Below are positions 15,493-25,286 of a stretch of DNA of 64,000 nucleotides, piece by piece (position 1 is the first letter of the stretch; the number at the start of each line of letters is the position of its first letter). This DNA is from VXNE01 sp965217825. Its GTDB lineage: Bacteria > Pseudomonadota > Gammaproteobacteria > Pseudomonadales > Azotimanducaceae. The notes beneath the pieces are model-generated. The model was given only the letters and a program-made list of their open reading frames with translations, had not been told where the DNA came from and searched no databases. Location: positions 62,001 through 126,000 of the forward strand of contig OZ244571.1 in assembly GCA_965217825.1 (NCBI GenBank). The letters are read 5' to 3'. Both the position numbers and the translations under genes were made by a program.

Positions 15493-16677
15493 CTATACGG
15501 CTTCAAACAGCCCCGCCGCGCCCTGTCCGCCGCCGATACACATCGTCACAACGCCGTATTTCTTGTCGCGGCGCTTGAGCTCGCGCAAGATCGACCCGGT
15601 CAGGCGCGAGCCCGTCATGCCGAACGGGTGGCCAATGGCAATGCTGCCGCCATTGACGTTGTACTTCTCGTTGTCTAGCCCAAGTTCGTCGCGGCAATAG
15701 ACGCACTGAGAGGCGAATGCTTCATTCAGTTCCCACAGGTCGATATCGTCCTGCTTGATGCCAGCGCTGTCCAGCAGCCGAGGGATCGCGAACACCGGGC
15801 CGATGCCCATCTCATCGGGTTCGCAGGCGGCGACGGTGAAACCGCGATAGATGCCCATCGGTTCGATGCCGAGCTTCTCTGCGTGCTCGGCGCTCATGAG
15901 CAGGGTCATGGAAGCACCGTCGGAAAGCTGAGAGGCGTTGCCCGCCGTCACCGTACCGTCTTCTTCGAATACCGGCGACAGAGCCGACAAACCTTCGATC
16001 GTAGACGTCGGTCGGTTGCACTCATCGCGATCGACGACTACGTCTTCATGGCTTTCTTCGCCGGTCTCCCTGTCGACCTTCAGCATGTTCGCTGCCATCG
16101 GGACGATTTCTTCCGCGATCCGTCCGTCTTCCTGTGCCTTTGCATACCGCTTCTGGCTCTGCAACGCGTAGACGTCCTGCATTTCTCGCGTCACCTGGTA
16201 GCGGCGCGCTACGACTTCTGCCGTATTGCCCATTGCCATGAAAATCGCAGGTTTCTCTTCCAGCAGGCGCTTGTTCTGCTGGGACTTCGCCGGCGTCTGT
16301 CGGTTGCGCATGGAAACGGAGTCGACGCCGCCGGCCATCGCTATTTGCGTATGGCCCGAAGCGATCTGGTTCGAAGCGATCGAGATCGATTGCAGTCCCG
16401 ACGAACAGAACCGGTTGATGGTCATGCCCGCAGTCGTGATCGGGAGTCTTGAGAGCACTACGGCGAGGCGGGCGAGATTGCCGTCCTGCTCGCCGACATG
16501 ATTCGCGGCGCCGACGACGACATCCTCCACTTCCTCGGGAGCAATCTTCGGATTCCTTTCCAGCAGGGCATCGATGAGGTGCGCCAGCATGTCATCGGAC
16601 CGCGTCAAGTTGAAGCTGCCGCGGAATGACTTCGCCAAGCCCGTACGGACGCTATCCACCACTACGACATCACGCAT
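15493..16677 (-). CDS. Thiolase family protein (acetyl-CoA acyltransferase)
   Basis: A 394-residue thiolase, full family length. The acylation Cys is in NRFCSSGLQ (about residues 88-96), the His in IAIGHPFGMTGSR (about 348-360) and the second Cys in TMCIGGGQG (about 378-386); the linker NEAFASQ is also present. It cleaves 3-ketoacyl-CoA in beta-oxidation or condenses acetyl-CoA in the reverse direction; the FadA-like features (AANHVGEQDGNLAR) favour degradation. The gene stands alone: 30 bases separate it from the envelope protein downstream, and a 245-base gap upstream is the probable promoter region. No fadB-like partner is adjacent. Confidence 0.94.
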   Translation of the reverse strand: MRDVVVVDSVRTGLAKSFRGSFNLTRSDDMLAHLIDALLERNPKIAPEEVEDVVVGAANHVGEQDGNLARLAVVLSRLPITTAGMTINRFCSSGLQSISIASNQIASGHTQIAMAGGVDSVSMRNRQTPAKSQQNKRLLEEKPAIFMAMGNTAEVVARRYQVTREMQDVYALQSQKRYAKAQEDGRIAEEIVPMAANMLKVDRETGEESHEDVVVDRDECNRPTSTIEGLSALSPVFEEDGTVTAGNASQLSDGASMTLLMSAEHAEKLGIEPMGIYRGFTVAACEPDEMGIGPVFAIPRLLDSAGIKQDDIDLWELNEAFASQCVYCRDELGLDNEKYNVNGGSIAIGHPFGMTGSRLTGSILRELKRRDKKYGVVTMCIGGGQGAAGLFEAV

Positions 16678-16922
16678 TTTTTCCCCCTTGGCTCGTGCCT
16701 GAATTTTCCCTTGACCCCGATACAGTCGGGCCAGTTAGCGCCCGAGTGTACTCGTTTTGCGGCGCGATGCGAAAGCCTTGGAAAGACATCGCGCGCAAGT
16801 GGGTGACGGCGTTTTCGCCCGACATGATCCGGCGATCGGGACGAGTCGCCGCGGTCGGCAAGACGGTCCCGCGCGCGCCGGTCATCCTTCGCCACCCGCG
16901 TCGGGTGGCGACCGCCGTCACA

Positions 16923-18917
16923 TCAAATCGACTGCGGACCGCCGCCCACGCCGCCGCTGGAAAATACGTCTTCGTCTTCGTCGCTCATGTCGACCCATCG
17001 CGGCATCCGGCCAGCGTCTTCCTTCCTCTTTTCTCGGGCCAGTTCCGCCGCTCCCAGGCTGTCCTGAAACTGCAATTCGTGCAGCGTGAAGTAGATGCCC
17101 CGCTTTGCGATCAATTCTTCGTGCGTACCCAACTCCCCGACGGCCCCATCGTGCAACACCAGTATCCGGTCGCACTCGCGAATGGTCTGCAGGCGGTGGG
17201 CGATGATGATGGACGTGCGGCCATGGGCCAGCTTGTGCAACGCGTCCTGGATGATGAGCTCGGTCCCCGTGTCGATGCTCGACGTCGCTTCGTCGAGCAC
17301 GAGTATCTCCGGGTCCTTCGCCAACACGCGCGCGAACGCGAGCAACTGTTGCTGTCCCTGGGACAGGTTGTGGCCACGCTCCGCGAGTTCCGTTTCGTAG
17401 CCGTCCCGCAAATCGCGAATGAACGAATCCGCGTTCACCACCCGTGCCGCCCATTGGGCACGTTCGCGCGAAATGTTGGGATCGTTGAGCGAAATGTTCT
17501 CCAGAACCGTGCCGGAGAAGATATGAAAGTCCTGCAACACGACGCCCACCCGCTTGCGTAGATCGCCGCTCGCAATACAGTTCACGTCGATGCCGTCGAC
17601 AAAGATCATGCCGTCGTCGAAGTCGTAGAAGCGCGCCAGCAGGCGAATGATGGTGCTCTTGCCAGCTCCGGTGGGTCCGACGACTGCGAGCTTCTCTCCC
17701 GGCGAAATGGCGAAGGACACGTCGCGCAGCACCGGGTCACTGGCCGGGTACGCGAAACTCGCGTGGCGGAATTCGACACTGCCCTCAAACCGCTCGGGCA
17801 ACTGCACCGGATGCTCCGGCTCATGCAACCGCTCGTCCCAGTCGATCGCCTGGAATATGCGCTCGCCCGACGCCATGGCGCGGAACAATGTATTGAAGAA
17901 GTGACCGACCGTGCTCACCGGCGCAACCATCATGCCGATGTAGAGGTTGAACATCAGCAGCGCCCCCAGCGTGATTTCGCTCTGCACCACCTGGCCGCCG
18001 CCGAACCAGACAATGCCAGCGATGGCGATGCTGGTCAGGCTCGTATTGAACGTCTCGAACACGACCTCGTAGTCGATCGCGCGATATTCCTGCTTCCGGT
18101 TCTCCCGGTTGAGCGCGCCATACTCTTCGGCGTTCACCTCCTCCCGGCCGGAGAGTTGCACAACCTCGATACCCATCAGGTCTTCCTGCATGTACTGGTT
18201 CAAGGCCGACATCGAATCGCGCACCAGGCGAAATATCTTCCGCATGGCGATGCGGAAGATGAACGTGGCCACCGCGGCGGCGGGAATGATCAGCAACACG
18301 ACGCCTGTGAGTTCGCGGCTGTAGAGGAGCATCATGAACATGGCGAAGAAGAAGGGCACGAACTGGCCCGCCAGGGAGACAAACCCGGTCAACAATCGAA
18401 ACAGGTTCTCCACATCATTCGTGACCCGCGTCATCACGCGCCCGACGGACACGTGATCGTAGAAGGAGGCGGGCTTGTGCTCGAGCGACGCGAACAGATC
18501 GAGGCGAAGATCGCGCAATGTCTTCAGGGCGCCGCTGGCCAACGTGAGCTGGTGCGCGACCATGATGAACAGATGCAGGATGGTCACGCCCATGAACAAC
18601 ACCACGGCTCCGCCGAGCGGCGGCATCGAAAGCAAGCCGGAAAGCCATTCGGTCGCCGCGATCAGCCCGAAGTTGAAACGCGTGGCGGCCTCCTCGTTCG
18701 GCACCAGGATGGTGTCCACTATCACAGGGCCCTGAATCACCGGCATGAGCACCGAAACCGCCGCCCCGACGACGACCAGCGCCGTGCTCGTATTCAAGGT
18801 GATGCGATAGGGCTTCGCCCACCGCAACAAACGCATGAACAGGCGCATGTTGAGCGCCTGGTGGGTCAGTTCAGCGTCGAACGCCGAATAGTTGCGCCCC
18901 GGGGCGACTGCACTCAT
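16923..18917 (-). CDS. ABC exporter half-transporter (permease-ATPase), subunit with catalytic Glu
   Basis: A 664-residue half-transporter: six-helix type IV exporter membrane domain (about residues 35-340) followed by a nucleotide-binding domain (about 375-620). Walker A VGPTGAGKST, Walker B with the catalytic Glu in ILVLDEATSS and the H-loop IIAHRL are canonical, but the signature motif reads LSQGQQQ instead of LSGGQ. Its start overlaps the stop of the upstream half-transporter by 4 bases (ATGA). The pair fits heterodimeric exporters such as LmrCD, BmrCD and TM287/288. The C-terminal 60 residues are acidic and low in complexity (SDEDEDVFSSGG). Substrate unknown; lipid or drug export is typical. 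Confidence 0.92.
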   Translation of the reverse strand: MSAVAPGRNYSAFDAELTHQALNMRLFMRLLRWAKPYRITLNTSTALVVVGAAVSVLMPVIQGPVIVDTILVPNEEAATRFNFGLIAATEWLSGLLSMPPLGGAVVLFMGVTILHLFIMVAHQLTLASGALKTLRDLRLDLFASLEHKPASFYDHVSVGRVMTRVTNDVENLFRLLTGFVSLAGQFVPFFFAMFMMLLYSRELTGVVLLIIPAAAVATFIFRIAMRKIFRLVRDSMSALNQYMQEDLMGIEVVQLSGREEVNAEEYGALNRENRKQEYRAIDYEVVFETFNTSLTSIAIAGIVWFGGGQVVQSEITLGALLMFNLYIGMMVAPVSTVGHFFNTLFRAMASGERIFQAIDWDERLHEPEHPVQLPERFEGSVEFRHASFAYPASDPVLRDVSFAISPGEKLAVVGPTGAGKSTIIRLLARFYDFDDGMIFVDGIDVNCIASGDLRKRVGVVLQDFHIFSGTVLENISLNDPNISRERAQWAARVVNADSFIRDLRDGYETELAERGHNLSQGQQQLLAFARVLAKDPEILVLDEATSSIDTGTELIIQDALHKLAHGRTSIIIAHRLQTIRECDRILVLHDGAVGELGTHEELIAKRGIYFTLHELQFQDSLGAAELAREKRKEDAGRMPRWVDMSDEDEDVFSSGGVGGGPQSI

Positions 18918-20827
18918 CTGTCGTCGCTCCCGGTCGCCGCCAGGGTCAGCGATTCGGCGCGTTCGCCGTCGAGCTGCCGGAGCAGTTGACCCTTGCGCGC
19001 GCGGTCGCGATCCTGGTTGCTCTGCACCGCTTCGAGGTCGGCGTAATAGCCGCCTTGCGCCAGCAATTCCTCGTGTGTGCCCGACTCCAGCACGCGTCCG
19101 TTATCGATAACGTAGATGCGATTGGCGTGCCGCGCCGTGGATACACGGTGCGAAATCAGCAGGGTCGTCTTGCCCGCGCGCATTCTTCGCAGGCCGCCCA
19201 ATATCAGTTCTTCGGTTTCCGTATCGACGCTGGAGAAGCAGTCGTCCAGCAACAGCACGTCGGCGCTCTTGATCAAGCCTCGGGCCAGCGTCGCCCGCTG
19301 CTTCTCACCGCCCGAAAGCGTGGTCCCGCGCTCGCCGATGATGGTGTCAAGCCCATTGATCAGGCGTCCTACCGTCTCTGTCAGACCCGCCGCGTGCAAC
19401 GCGTCGATTATCGCGTTGTCGCCGCGATCAGGCTTGTCGTAAGTGAGGTTTTCCCGCAGCGGAGCGGAGAACAGGAACGGATCCTGCGGGACCATCGTTA
19501 CCGCTTCGCGCAGCCGGCGTATCGGCACCCGACAGATGTCCTTGCCGTCGAGAAACACGCAGTCCCGCGGCGTGTCGATCAGCCGCACCGCCGCCTTCAG
19601 TATCGTCGACTTGCCGGCACCGATGCGGCCTAGCAGGGCTACGGTCTCACCGGTGTCCACATGCAGGTTGATGCCATCGATGGTGGGCCGCGCGGCGCCC
19701 GGATGCCGGTAGGAAAAGTTGCGAAACTCAAGACGGCCTTCGATATTCTCCGCCAGTTCGACCTCCGCCACATCGACGACTTCGCGCGGATAGTCCAGGA
19801 TCTCAAAGATGCGTTGCGTCGCGGCCGCAGCCGAAGTGAACATCGACAGCGACCAGCCAATGGACTGGACAGTGCTCGTGAGTATGATCAGGTAGGAGGA
19901 AAAGGCGGCAAAGCTGCCGATGGTGAGCGCGCCGTCCAGCACGAGCAACCCGCCGTAGAGCAGGATGATCACCGGCGAAACCATGGTCAGCAGCGTCATC
20001 GCCACGGTCATCAGCACCTGGTAGCGTTCTGCCCGGTAGAACTTCTGGGCGTAGCGCGTACTGGACACGCGAAATCGTTCGATCTCCTGTTCCTCCTGCG
20101 CCATGGCCTGAATCGTGCGTATCCCGTTGAGGTTCTCCTGGGTAAAGCCCGTGAGCGTCGCCAGGGCTTCCTGCCGTTCACGGAAGTACGGGAACATTCC
20201 TCGCGCCATCAAGTACCCGGTGACCCCGACGAATGGCAGCGGCGCCACCACCCAAAAGGTCAACGCCGGCGACATCATCAGCATGAAGTACACCGCGGCG
20301 ATCACCGAAAAGAAGAACATGATGATATTGACCGCGCCGAAGGACACCACCATGCGCACCATGCTGATGTCGTTGACCGCGCGCGACATGAGGTCACCGG
20401 TACCAAACTTGTTGAAGAAGTTGGGGCCCTGATACTGGACCTGGTTGAAAAATCGCTTTCGCAGGTCATAGGCGGCGGCGATCGAGATGCGGCGCAACGC
20501 GCGCCGCGCCGGGACGTAGATGGCGAACTGCGAGGCGACCACAGCGAGGATCAGAAGCGCCGGAATCAGCAGATAGGGTTCGATATTCGGATCTTCGAGG
20601 CTGTCCACCGCCATCTTCATGAACCATGGAATGAAGAACAGGCACAACCGCGCGAGAAGCAATCCGGCAATGGCCACCGACAGTACGACGGCATAGCGCC
20701 GCACGTAGACCATCAGCAGTTTCAAATGGCCCAGGTGCCGGAACGACGCCCGATCTCGGTGAGGACCACCGACCATGCCGCCCCAGCGGCCGCCACCGCC
20801 GTGACCGCCACCGCCACCGCCGTGCAT
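18914..20827 (-). CDS. ABC exporter half-transporter, subunit with degenerate Walker B
   Basis: A 637-residue half-transporter, partner of the one encoded next. Membrane domain about residues 45-345, nucleotide-binding domain about 380-600. Walker A LLGRIGAGKST and signature LSGGEKQR are canonical, but Walker B ends LLLDDCFSSVD, with Asp at the catalytic Glu position. So the site made by this Walker B and the partner's LSQGQ signature is the degenerate one, and the other site is competent. The N-terminus is a Gly/His-rich tail, MHGGGGGGHGGGGRWGG. I chose the ATG at 20827 because the open frame further upstream adds only MCCCRWGWRRLRVGG. Confidence 0.92.
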   Translation of the reverse strand: MHGGGGGGHGGGGRWGGMVGGPHRDRASFRHLGHLKLLMVYVRRYAVVLSVAIAGLLLARLCLFFIPWFMKMAVDSLEDPNIEPYLLIPALLILAVVASQFAIYVPARRALRRISIAAAYDLRKRFFNQVQYQGPNFFNKFGTGDLMSRAVNDISMVRMVVSFGAVNIIMFFFSVIAAVYFMLMMSPALTFWVVAPLPFVGVTGYLMARGMFPYFRERQEALATLTGFTQENLNGIRTIQAMAQEEQEIERFRVSSTRYAQKFYRAERYQVLMTVAMTLLTMVSPVIILLYGGLLVLDGALTIGSFAAFSSYLIILTSTVQSIGWSLSMFTSAAAATQRIFEILDYPREVVDVAEVELAENIEGRLEFRNFSYRHPGAARPTIDGINLHVDTGETVALLGRIGAGKSTILKAAVRLIDTPRDCVFLDGKDICRVPIRRLREAVTMVPQDPFLFSAPLRENLTYDKPDRGDNAIIDALHAAGLTETVGRLINGLDTIIGERGTTLSGGEKQRATLARGLIKSADVLLLDDCFSSVDTETEELILGGLRRMRAGKTTLLISHRVSTARHANRIYVIDNGRVLESGTHEELLAQGGYYADLEAVQSNQDRDRARKGQLLRQLDGERAESLTLAATGSDDR

Positions 20828-21492
20828 GCCGCCAACCCTCAAGCGGCGCCACCCCCACCGACAACAACACACGAACCGCCGTCGGCCAAGGGCGCTGCTT
20901 CCTTAGCCCGCTCGGAGGCCGCAGCAATTCGTCCCCACGCGCGCCGCCGGATCGTCGGTGTCGGGGTACGCGTTGGGGGAACCATAAACGTCGAGTCTTC
21001 GGGAGATAAAGCCGTATATTTTACCCCAATCGGCACATCCTTGCCCTCCGCGTGGTGCCACGCAACCGCGCGGCAACCCTTCGGGACCCCGCTGTCCAAT
21101 GCCAAAGTGAGGGTGAAATTGCCCGATCAGCGAAGCGGTCGGCGGTTTGCATGCCTGTGCTGCGAAGTCGGGATGGAGTGTCCGCCGCAGTCCGGTTCGG
21201 GCTTCGACGTTTCGGCGTTTGGGGGCCGGTCTCGGCAGCACACCCAAAGGTGCTCCTGGAGTCGATTACGCGGATTCGACACGGCGCGTCCAGCAACCTC
21301 ATTGCGACGAGGAAGACGATATAGAGATCTCCACCTTTCGTCGCTGAAGTATCCTCGCCCTGACAAATGGGGCTTGCTAGCGCCACGAAATCCGTCGCAC
21401 CCGAACGGGGCCGCCGTGTTTCGCCCCCGCCCAGGCCCACCTACGATCCTCCGCCTTGATCGGCACCGCGTGCCGTTCTACGGCGCAGGTTC
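20828..21492. other. 665-base intergenic region, no gene recognised
   Basis: This stretch lies upstream of the ABC exporter operon and downstream of the Gfo/Idh/MocA stop codon. Several open frames exist on both strands but none shows recognisable protein composition or an RBS-start pair. It is less GC-rich around 21000-21030 and 21300-21340, where the exporter promoter may lie. I see no repeat or RNA structure I can support. Confidence 0.5.
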
Positions 21493-22641
21493 CTAGAGGT
21501 CGTCCAGATCCACGGGCCCGCCCGTCTGGGACGATTTGTAGATGCCCATGATGATCTTCATCGTCCCGATGTTGTCGCGGCCGCTGCTCAGGGGTTCCGT
21601 GCCTGTCCTGCAGCACTCCTCCCAGTGAAGGATCTCGTTGATGAAGTAATTGGGGCTGGGCAGATCGATGTCGCTCGTGGGAAGCACCTTGAACGGCGGC
21701 TCGGCGAAATACATCTTTCTCCGATCTTCAGGGTTGCTCGGATCGAGTTCGGGAAGGTCCTCGTTCAGCGCAACCATGATGTGGCCGAAATGCCGAAACG
21801 GCGTGGCGCCGTCCATTTCGACTTGCCGCTGCTCCTTCGTCGGTGTGCTTGCGTAGAAAACGCCGCGATCGCCCAATATCGTGTAGGTCCGTCCGTGGGG
21901 CACGATCGCGTTGCCCTTGGCCCAGACTTCGCCAACGGCGCCGCTCTCGAACTCGAGGGTCGCGGACACCAGGTCTTCGGCGCCGTTGACCATGTGTTCC
22001 TGCAGTGACTTGCAGACCCCGCTAACCCGTTTGACGTTACCGGCGTAGTAGCGCAGGAGATCGATGTGATGGACCTGTTCGGACATCATCATGCCGCCTC
22101 CGGACCGTCTTGCATCCTGCATCCAGCGCTCTCCCTGCCGCCGCCGGCGACGACGTCCCCGCATCCCTCCACCGAATAGCTCGGTGCGGACGGCCTCGAT
22201 CGTGCCCAGTTTGCCTTCGTCCAACAGGCGCTTTGCAGCCTGGGCTTCGGGCGCATAACGCAGGTGTTGAGCAACCATCAGCGTCACGCCCGCCTTGTCG
22301 GCGGCTGCAATCATGTCCCGGCACTCCTGCACGGAAATCGCCATGGGTTTCTCGCATATGACGTGCTTGCCGGCTTCGGCGGCGGCGATGGCCAGCGGCG
22401 CGTGGGCGTTGTGCGTGGTGCAGATATCGACGGCATCGATGTCGGCCTCGCGCAACATCTTGTCTATGTCCAGGTAGACGGCGTCGATGCCGGCTTTCCC
22501 GGCAAGCTCCTGGGCGAGAGGCTCGACGAGGTCGCAAACGGCGTTGAGTTGCACCCGATCGGGACGTTCCAGATAGGCGGGCAGGTGTGCGCGGGTAATG
22601 CCTCCGGCCCCTACGATGCCGACTTTGAGTGGATTGGGCAT
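21493..22641 (-). CDS. Gfo/Idh/MocA family oxidoreductase
   Basis: A 382-residue NAD(P)-dependent sugar or polyol dehydrogenase-type protein. The N-terminal Rossmann motif VGIVGAGGITRAH (residues 7-19) and the signature CEKPMAIS (about 95-102) are intact, and the C-terminal alpha/beta domain carries the conserved His in MMMSEQVHHIDLLRYYAG (about 186-203). A run of six arginines (GRRRRRRQGE, about 161-170) interrupts the loop before this motif. It is divergent from a ThuA-like gene across 183 bases; ThuA-type and Gfo/Idh/MocA proteins (ThuB) work together in disaccharide oxidation in rhizobia and often co-occur, so the pair may process a sugar substrate. Confidence 0.92.
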   Translation of the reverse strand: MPNPLKVGIVGAGGITRAHLPAYLERPDRVQLNAVCDLVEPLAQELAGKAGIDAVYLDIDKMLREADIDAVDICTTHNAHAPLAIAAAEAGKHVICEKPMAISVQECRDMIAAADKAGVTLMVAQHLRYAPEAQAAKRLLDEGKLGTIEAVRTELFGGGMRGRRRRRRQGERWMQDARRSGGGMMMSEQVHHIDLLRYYAGNVKRVSGVCKSLQEHMVNGAEDLVSATLEFESGAVGEVWAKGNAIVPHGRTYTILGDRGVFYASTPTKEQRQVEMDGATPFRHFGHIMVALNEDLPELDPSNPEDRRKMYFAEPPFKVLPTSDIDLPSPNYFINEILHWEECCRTGTEPLSSGRDNIGTMKIIMGIYKSSQTGGPVDLDDL

Positions 22642-22824
22642 TGTTCTCTATCCCCTTAAGGGCTCCTTCTTGGTTGATGGACGGAAGAATAACCGATTGT
22701 GGCGGCGATGAGACCCAAGGGGATGCCTCCTCCACAGGCGTATCTGTTCCAGCACAGGTGCTAATATGCCGCCCTTGGCGGTTCATCCTTGATCCCGCTA
22801 CGTTACTTTGCCAGGAGAGCATCT

Positions 22825-23697
22825 ATGAGAGCACTTCTTCTCAATGGCCAAAGCCACCATGGCTGGCTTGCAAGTAGTCCACTCGTGAAGAAGATGCTGG
22901 AACAGACCGGCCTGTTCAGCGTCGATGTCATGACCAGGCCTCCAAAGGGTAGCGACATGACGGGTTTCCGACCCGAATTCGACCCGTATGATCTGGTGGT
23001 TCTCGACGATGGCGGCGACCCGTGGTCCGAGCCGACCAACGAAGCTTTTCTCGAATACATCACGTCCGGTGGCGGCGTGGCCCTTTTTCACCACTCATGT
23101 CAACTGTTTCCCGAGTGGCCGGAATTCAACGAAATCATGGGTGTCGGCGGCTGGGGGAGGCGCACGGAGAAGGCGGGCCCGCGGCTCTACTGGCGCGATG
23201 GTACGGTGGTTCGGGACCATGGTCCCGGCAACGCCGGCGATCACATCGACTGGCTGGAGAATCAGGTCACTACCCGCGACAAGGACCACCCCATCACCAG
23301 AGGTCTGCCGGAGAAGTGGCTTCACACCAGCGATGAACTCTACTTCAACCTTCGCGGCCCGGCGAAAAACCTCGATGTGCTGGCGACGGCCTACGTTGAC
23401 CCCGGTGTCGAAAGCCATTCGGGCCACGGCAGCGGCGAAAACGAGCCGGTGCTGATGGCTATCCACTATGGAAAGGGTCGGTGTTTCCATACGACCCTTG
23501 GGCACGTGGACGGCGGCGTACCAGCCGATCATCGACCGATTGCCATGGAGTGCGTCGGCTTTATCGCGACGTTCCAGCGAGGCTGCGAATGGGCTGCGAG
23601 CGGTGACGTTACGCAGGACGTGCCCACGGACTTCCCAACGGAGAACGCGGTGCGAATCCGTGAGCGATGTGAGGCGCCTTCATCGCCGGCCCCCTAA
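22825..23697 (+). CDS. ThuA-like domain protein (trehalose utilisation type)
   Basis: A 290-residue ThuA-fold protein, related to class I glutamine amidotransferases but without their Cys-His-Glu function. Recognisable blocks are YDLVVLDDGGDPW (about residues 54-66), ITSGGGVALFHHSCQLFPEWPEF (about 77-99), DHPITRGLP, TSDELYFNLRGP and HYGKGRCFHTTLGHV (about 218-232), which are the standard family motifs. The ATG at 22825 has GGAGA about 6 bases upstream; an in-frame ATG at 22789 lies in AT-poor non-conserved sequence. The gene faces away from the Gfo/Idh/MocA gene and is followed by guaB after 94 bases. Likely role: sugar metabolism with its divergent neighbour; the exact reaction is unknown. 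Confidence 0.9.
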   Translation: MRALLLNGQSHHGWLASSPLVKKMLEQTGLFSVDVMTRPPKGSDMTGFRPEFDPYDLVVLDDGGDPWSEPTNEAFLEYITSGGGVALFHHSCQLFPEWPEFNEIMGVGGWGRRTEKAGPRLYWRDGTVVRDHGPGNAGDHIDWLENQVTTRDKDHPITRGLPEKWLHTSDELYFNLRGPAKNLDVLATAYVDPGVESHSGHGSGENEPVLMAIHYGKGRCFHTTLGHVDGGVPADHRPIAMECVGFIATFQRGCEWAASGDVTQDVPTDFPTENAVRIRERCEAPSSPAP

Positions 23698-23791
23698 GGC
23701 GTTATCAGGAAGGCCGGATAACCGTCAACTGGTATTTACTCCATCGGAGTGCGGGCGTACCATCGCGCGTTTAGCAAATCCGGGTTTTCAC

Positions 23792-25261
23792 ATGCTGCGG
23801 ATCGTGCAGGAAGCGCTCACCTTCGACGATGTCCTGCTGCTGCCTGCGTATTCCCGCGTTCTGCCATCCGAAGTCGACCTGCGGACCCGCTTGACCCGCG
23901 ATATCGACCTCAACATTCCCCTGATGTCCGCCGCCATGGACACCGTCACCGAGGGTCGCTTGGCTATCGCCATGGCCCAGGAAGGCGGCATCGGCATCGT
24001 GCACAAGAACATGCCGCTCGAACGACAGGCGCGCGAGGTGCGGTCGGTCAAGAAATACGAGAGCGGCATCATCCGCGATCCGGTGACCATCGGTCCCGAA
24101 CGCACCGTTCGCGATCTGGTCGCGTTGACGGCGGAACACGACATTTCGGGGGTTCCCGTGGTGCGCGGCAACGAACTGCTCGGCATCGTCACCAGTCGCG
24201 ACATCCGATTCGAGCAGCGGCTCGACGCACCCATCTCCGAGGTGATGACACCGAAGGAGCGCCTGGTCACCGCCGCCGAGGGCGCGACTTTCGAGGAGAT
24301 CACAGACCTCCTGCATCGGCATCGCATCGAGAAGATCCTGATTACCGACGGCGGCTTCCGCCTGACCGGTATGGTGACCGTAAAGGACATCACCAAGGCG
24401 CAGAAGTTTCCGAACGCGTGCAAGGATGGTGAGGGGCAGCTTCGTGTCGGCGCCGGAGTCGGCACCGGCGAAGATACGGACGACCGCGTCGCCGCGCTGG
24501 TCGAAGCCGGAGCGGATGTATTGGTGGTGGATACCGCCCACGGACACTCCCAGCGCGTGCTCGACCGCATAAGCTGGATCAAGCAGAAGTATCCGACGCT
24601 GCCGCTGGTTGGCGGCAATGTGGCCACGAAGGAAGGCGCCCGCGCATTGATCGGGGCCGGAGTGGACTGCATCAAGGTCGGCATAGGTCCGGGAAGCATC
24701 TGCACGACCCGCGTCGTTTCCGGTATAGGCGTTCCGCAGATCACGGCTGTGGCCGAGGTCGCGGAGGAAGCGCAAGAAGACAACATACCCGTGATCGCGG
24801 ATGGAGGCATCCGCTTCTCGGGCGACATAGCCAAGGCCATCGGCGCGGGGGCCAGCGTCGTTATGGTCGGCGCGCTCCTGGCCGGCACCGATGAAGCCCC
24901 GGGGGAAGTCGAGTTGTACCAGGGGCGAACCTACAAGTCCTACCGGGGCATGGGTTCCATCGCCGCCATGGACGGCGAATTCGGATCTGGCGACCGCTAC
25001 TTCCAGGAACCCGATGGCGACAATGGCAAGCTCGTGCCCGAGGGGATCGAAGGCCGGGTACCGTATCGCGGGCCGGTGAGTCCCATCGTGCATCAACTCA
25101 TGGGCGGCGTCCGCGCTTCCATGGGGTATACGGGGTCGAAAGATGTCGATGCCATGCGCACGTCGACGCAGTTCGTGAAGATCTCATCGGCGAGCCTGGC
25201 GGAAGGTCATGTACACGACGTCTCGATCACCAAAGAACCGCCGAACTACCCGATTGGCTGA
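23792..25261 (+). CDS. guaB: IMP dehydrogenase
   Basis: A 489-residue IMP dehydrogenase, which oxidises IMP to XMP with NAD+, the first committed step to GMP. The start MLRIVQEALTFDDVLLLPAYS is typical, two CBS (Bateman) motifs occupy about residues 95-205 (VMTPKERLVTAAEGATF, MVTVKDI), the catalytic Cys is in GPGSICTTRVVSG (about 299-311), and the flap YRGMGSIAAM and VPYRGPVSPI are present. The frame is open to 23468, but only the ATG at 23792 gives the family start. It is the first gene of a tight cluster with guaA, tadA and purL. Confidence 0.96.
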   Translation: MLRIVQEALTFDDVLLLPAYSRVLPSEVDLRTRLTRDIDLNIPLMSAAMDTVTEGRLAIAMAQEGGIGIVHKNMPLERQAREVRSVKKYESGIIRDPVTIGPERTVRDLVALTAEHDISGVPVVRGNELLGIVTSRDIRFEQRLDAPISEVMTPKERLVTAAEGATFEEITDLLHRHRIEKILITDGGFRLTGMVTVKDITKAQKFPNACKDGEGQLRVGAGVGTGEDTDDRVAALVEAGADVLVVDTAHGHSQRVLDRISWIKQKYPTLPLVGGNVATKEGARALIGAGVDCIKVGIGPGSICTTRVVSGIGVPQITAVAEVAEEAQEDNIPVIADGGIRFSGDIAKAIGAGASVVMVGALLAGTDEAPGEVELYQGRTYKSYRGMGSIAAMDGEFGSGDRYFQEPDGDNGKLVPEGIEGRVPYRGPVSPIVHQLMGGVRASMGYTGSKDVDAMRTSTQFVKISSASLAEGHVHDVSITKEPPNYPIG

Positions 25262-25286
25262 GAACAGCGTAAACCGACAGACGCGC

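Noticed and set aside
19661..21496. 611-residue plus-strand frame opposite the ABC exporter
   Set aside because: Shadow of the exporter gene in high-GC DNA; composition is His/Arg/Asp-rich and shows no domain, while the opposite strand carries full ABC motifs.
23771..25096. 441-residue minus-strand frame opposite guaB
   Set aside because: Antisense shadow of a well-conserved IMP dehydrogenase.
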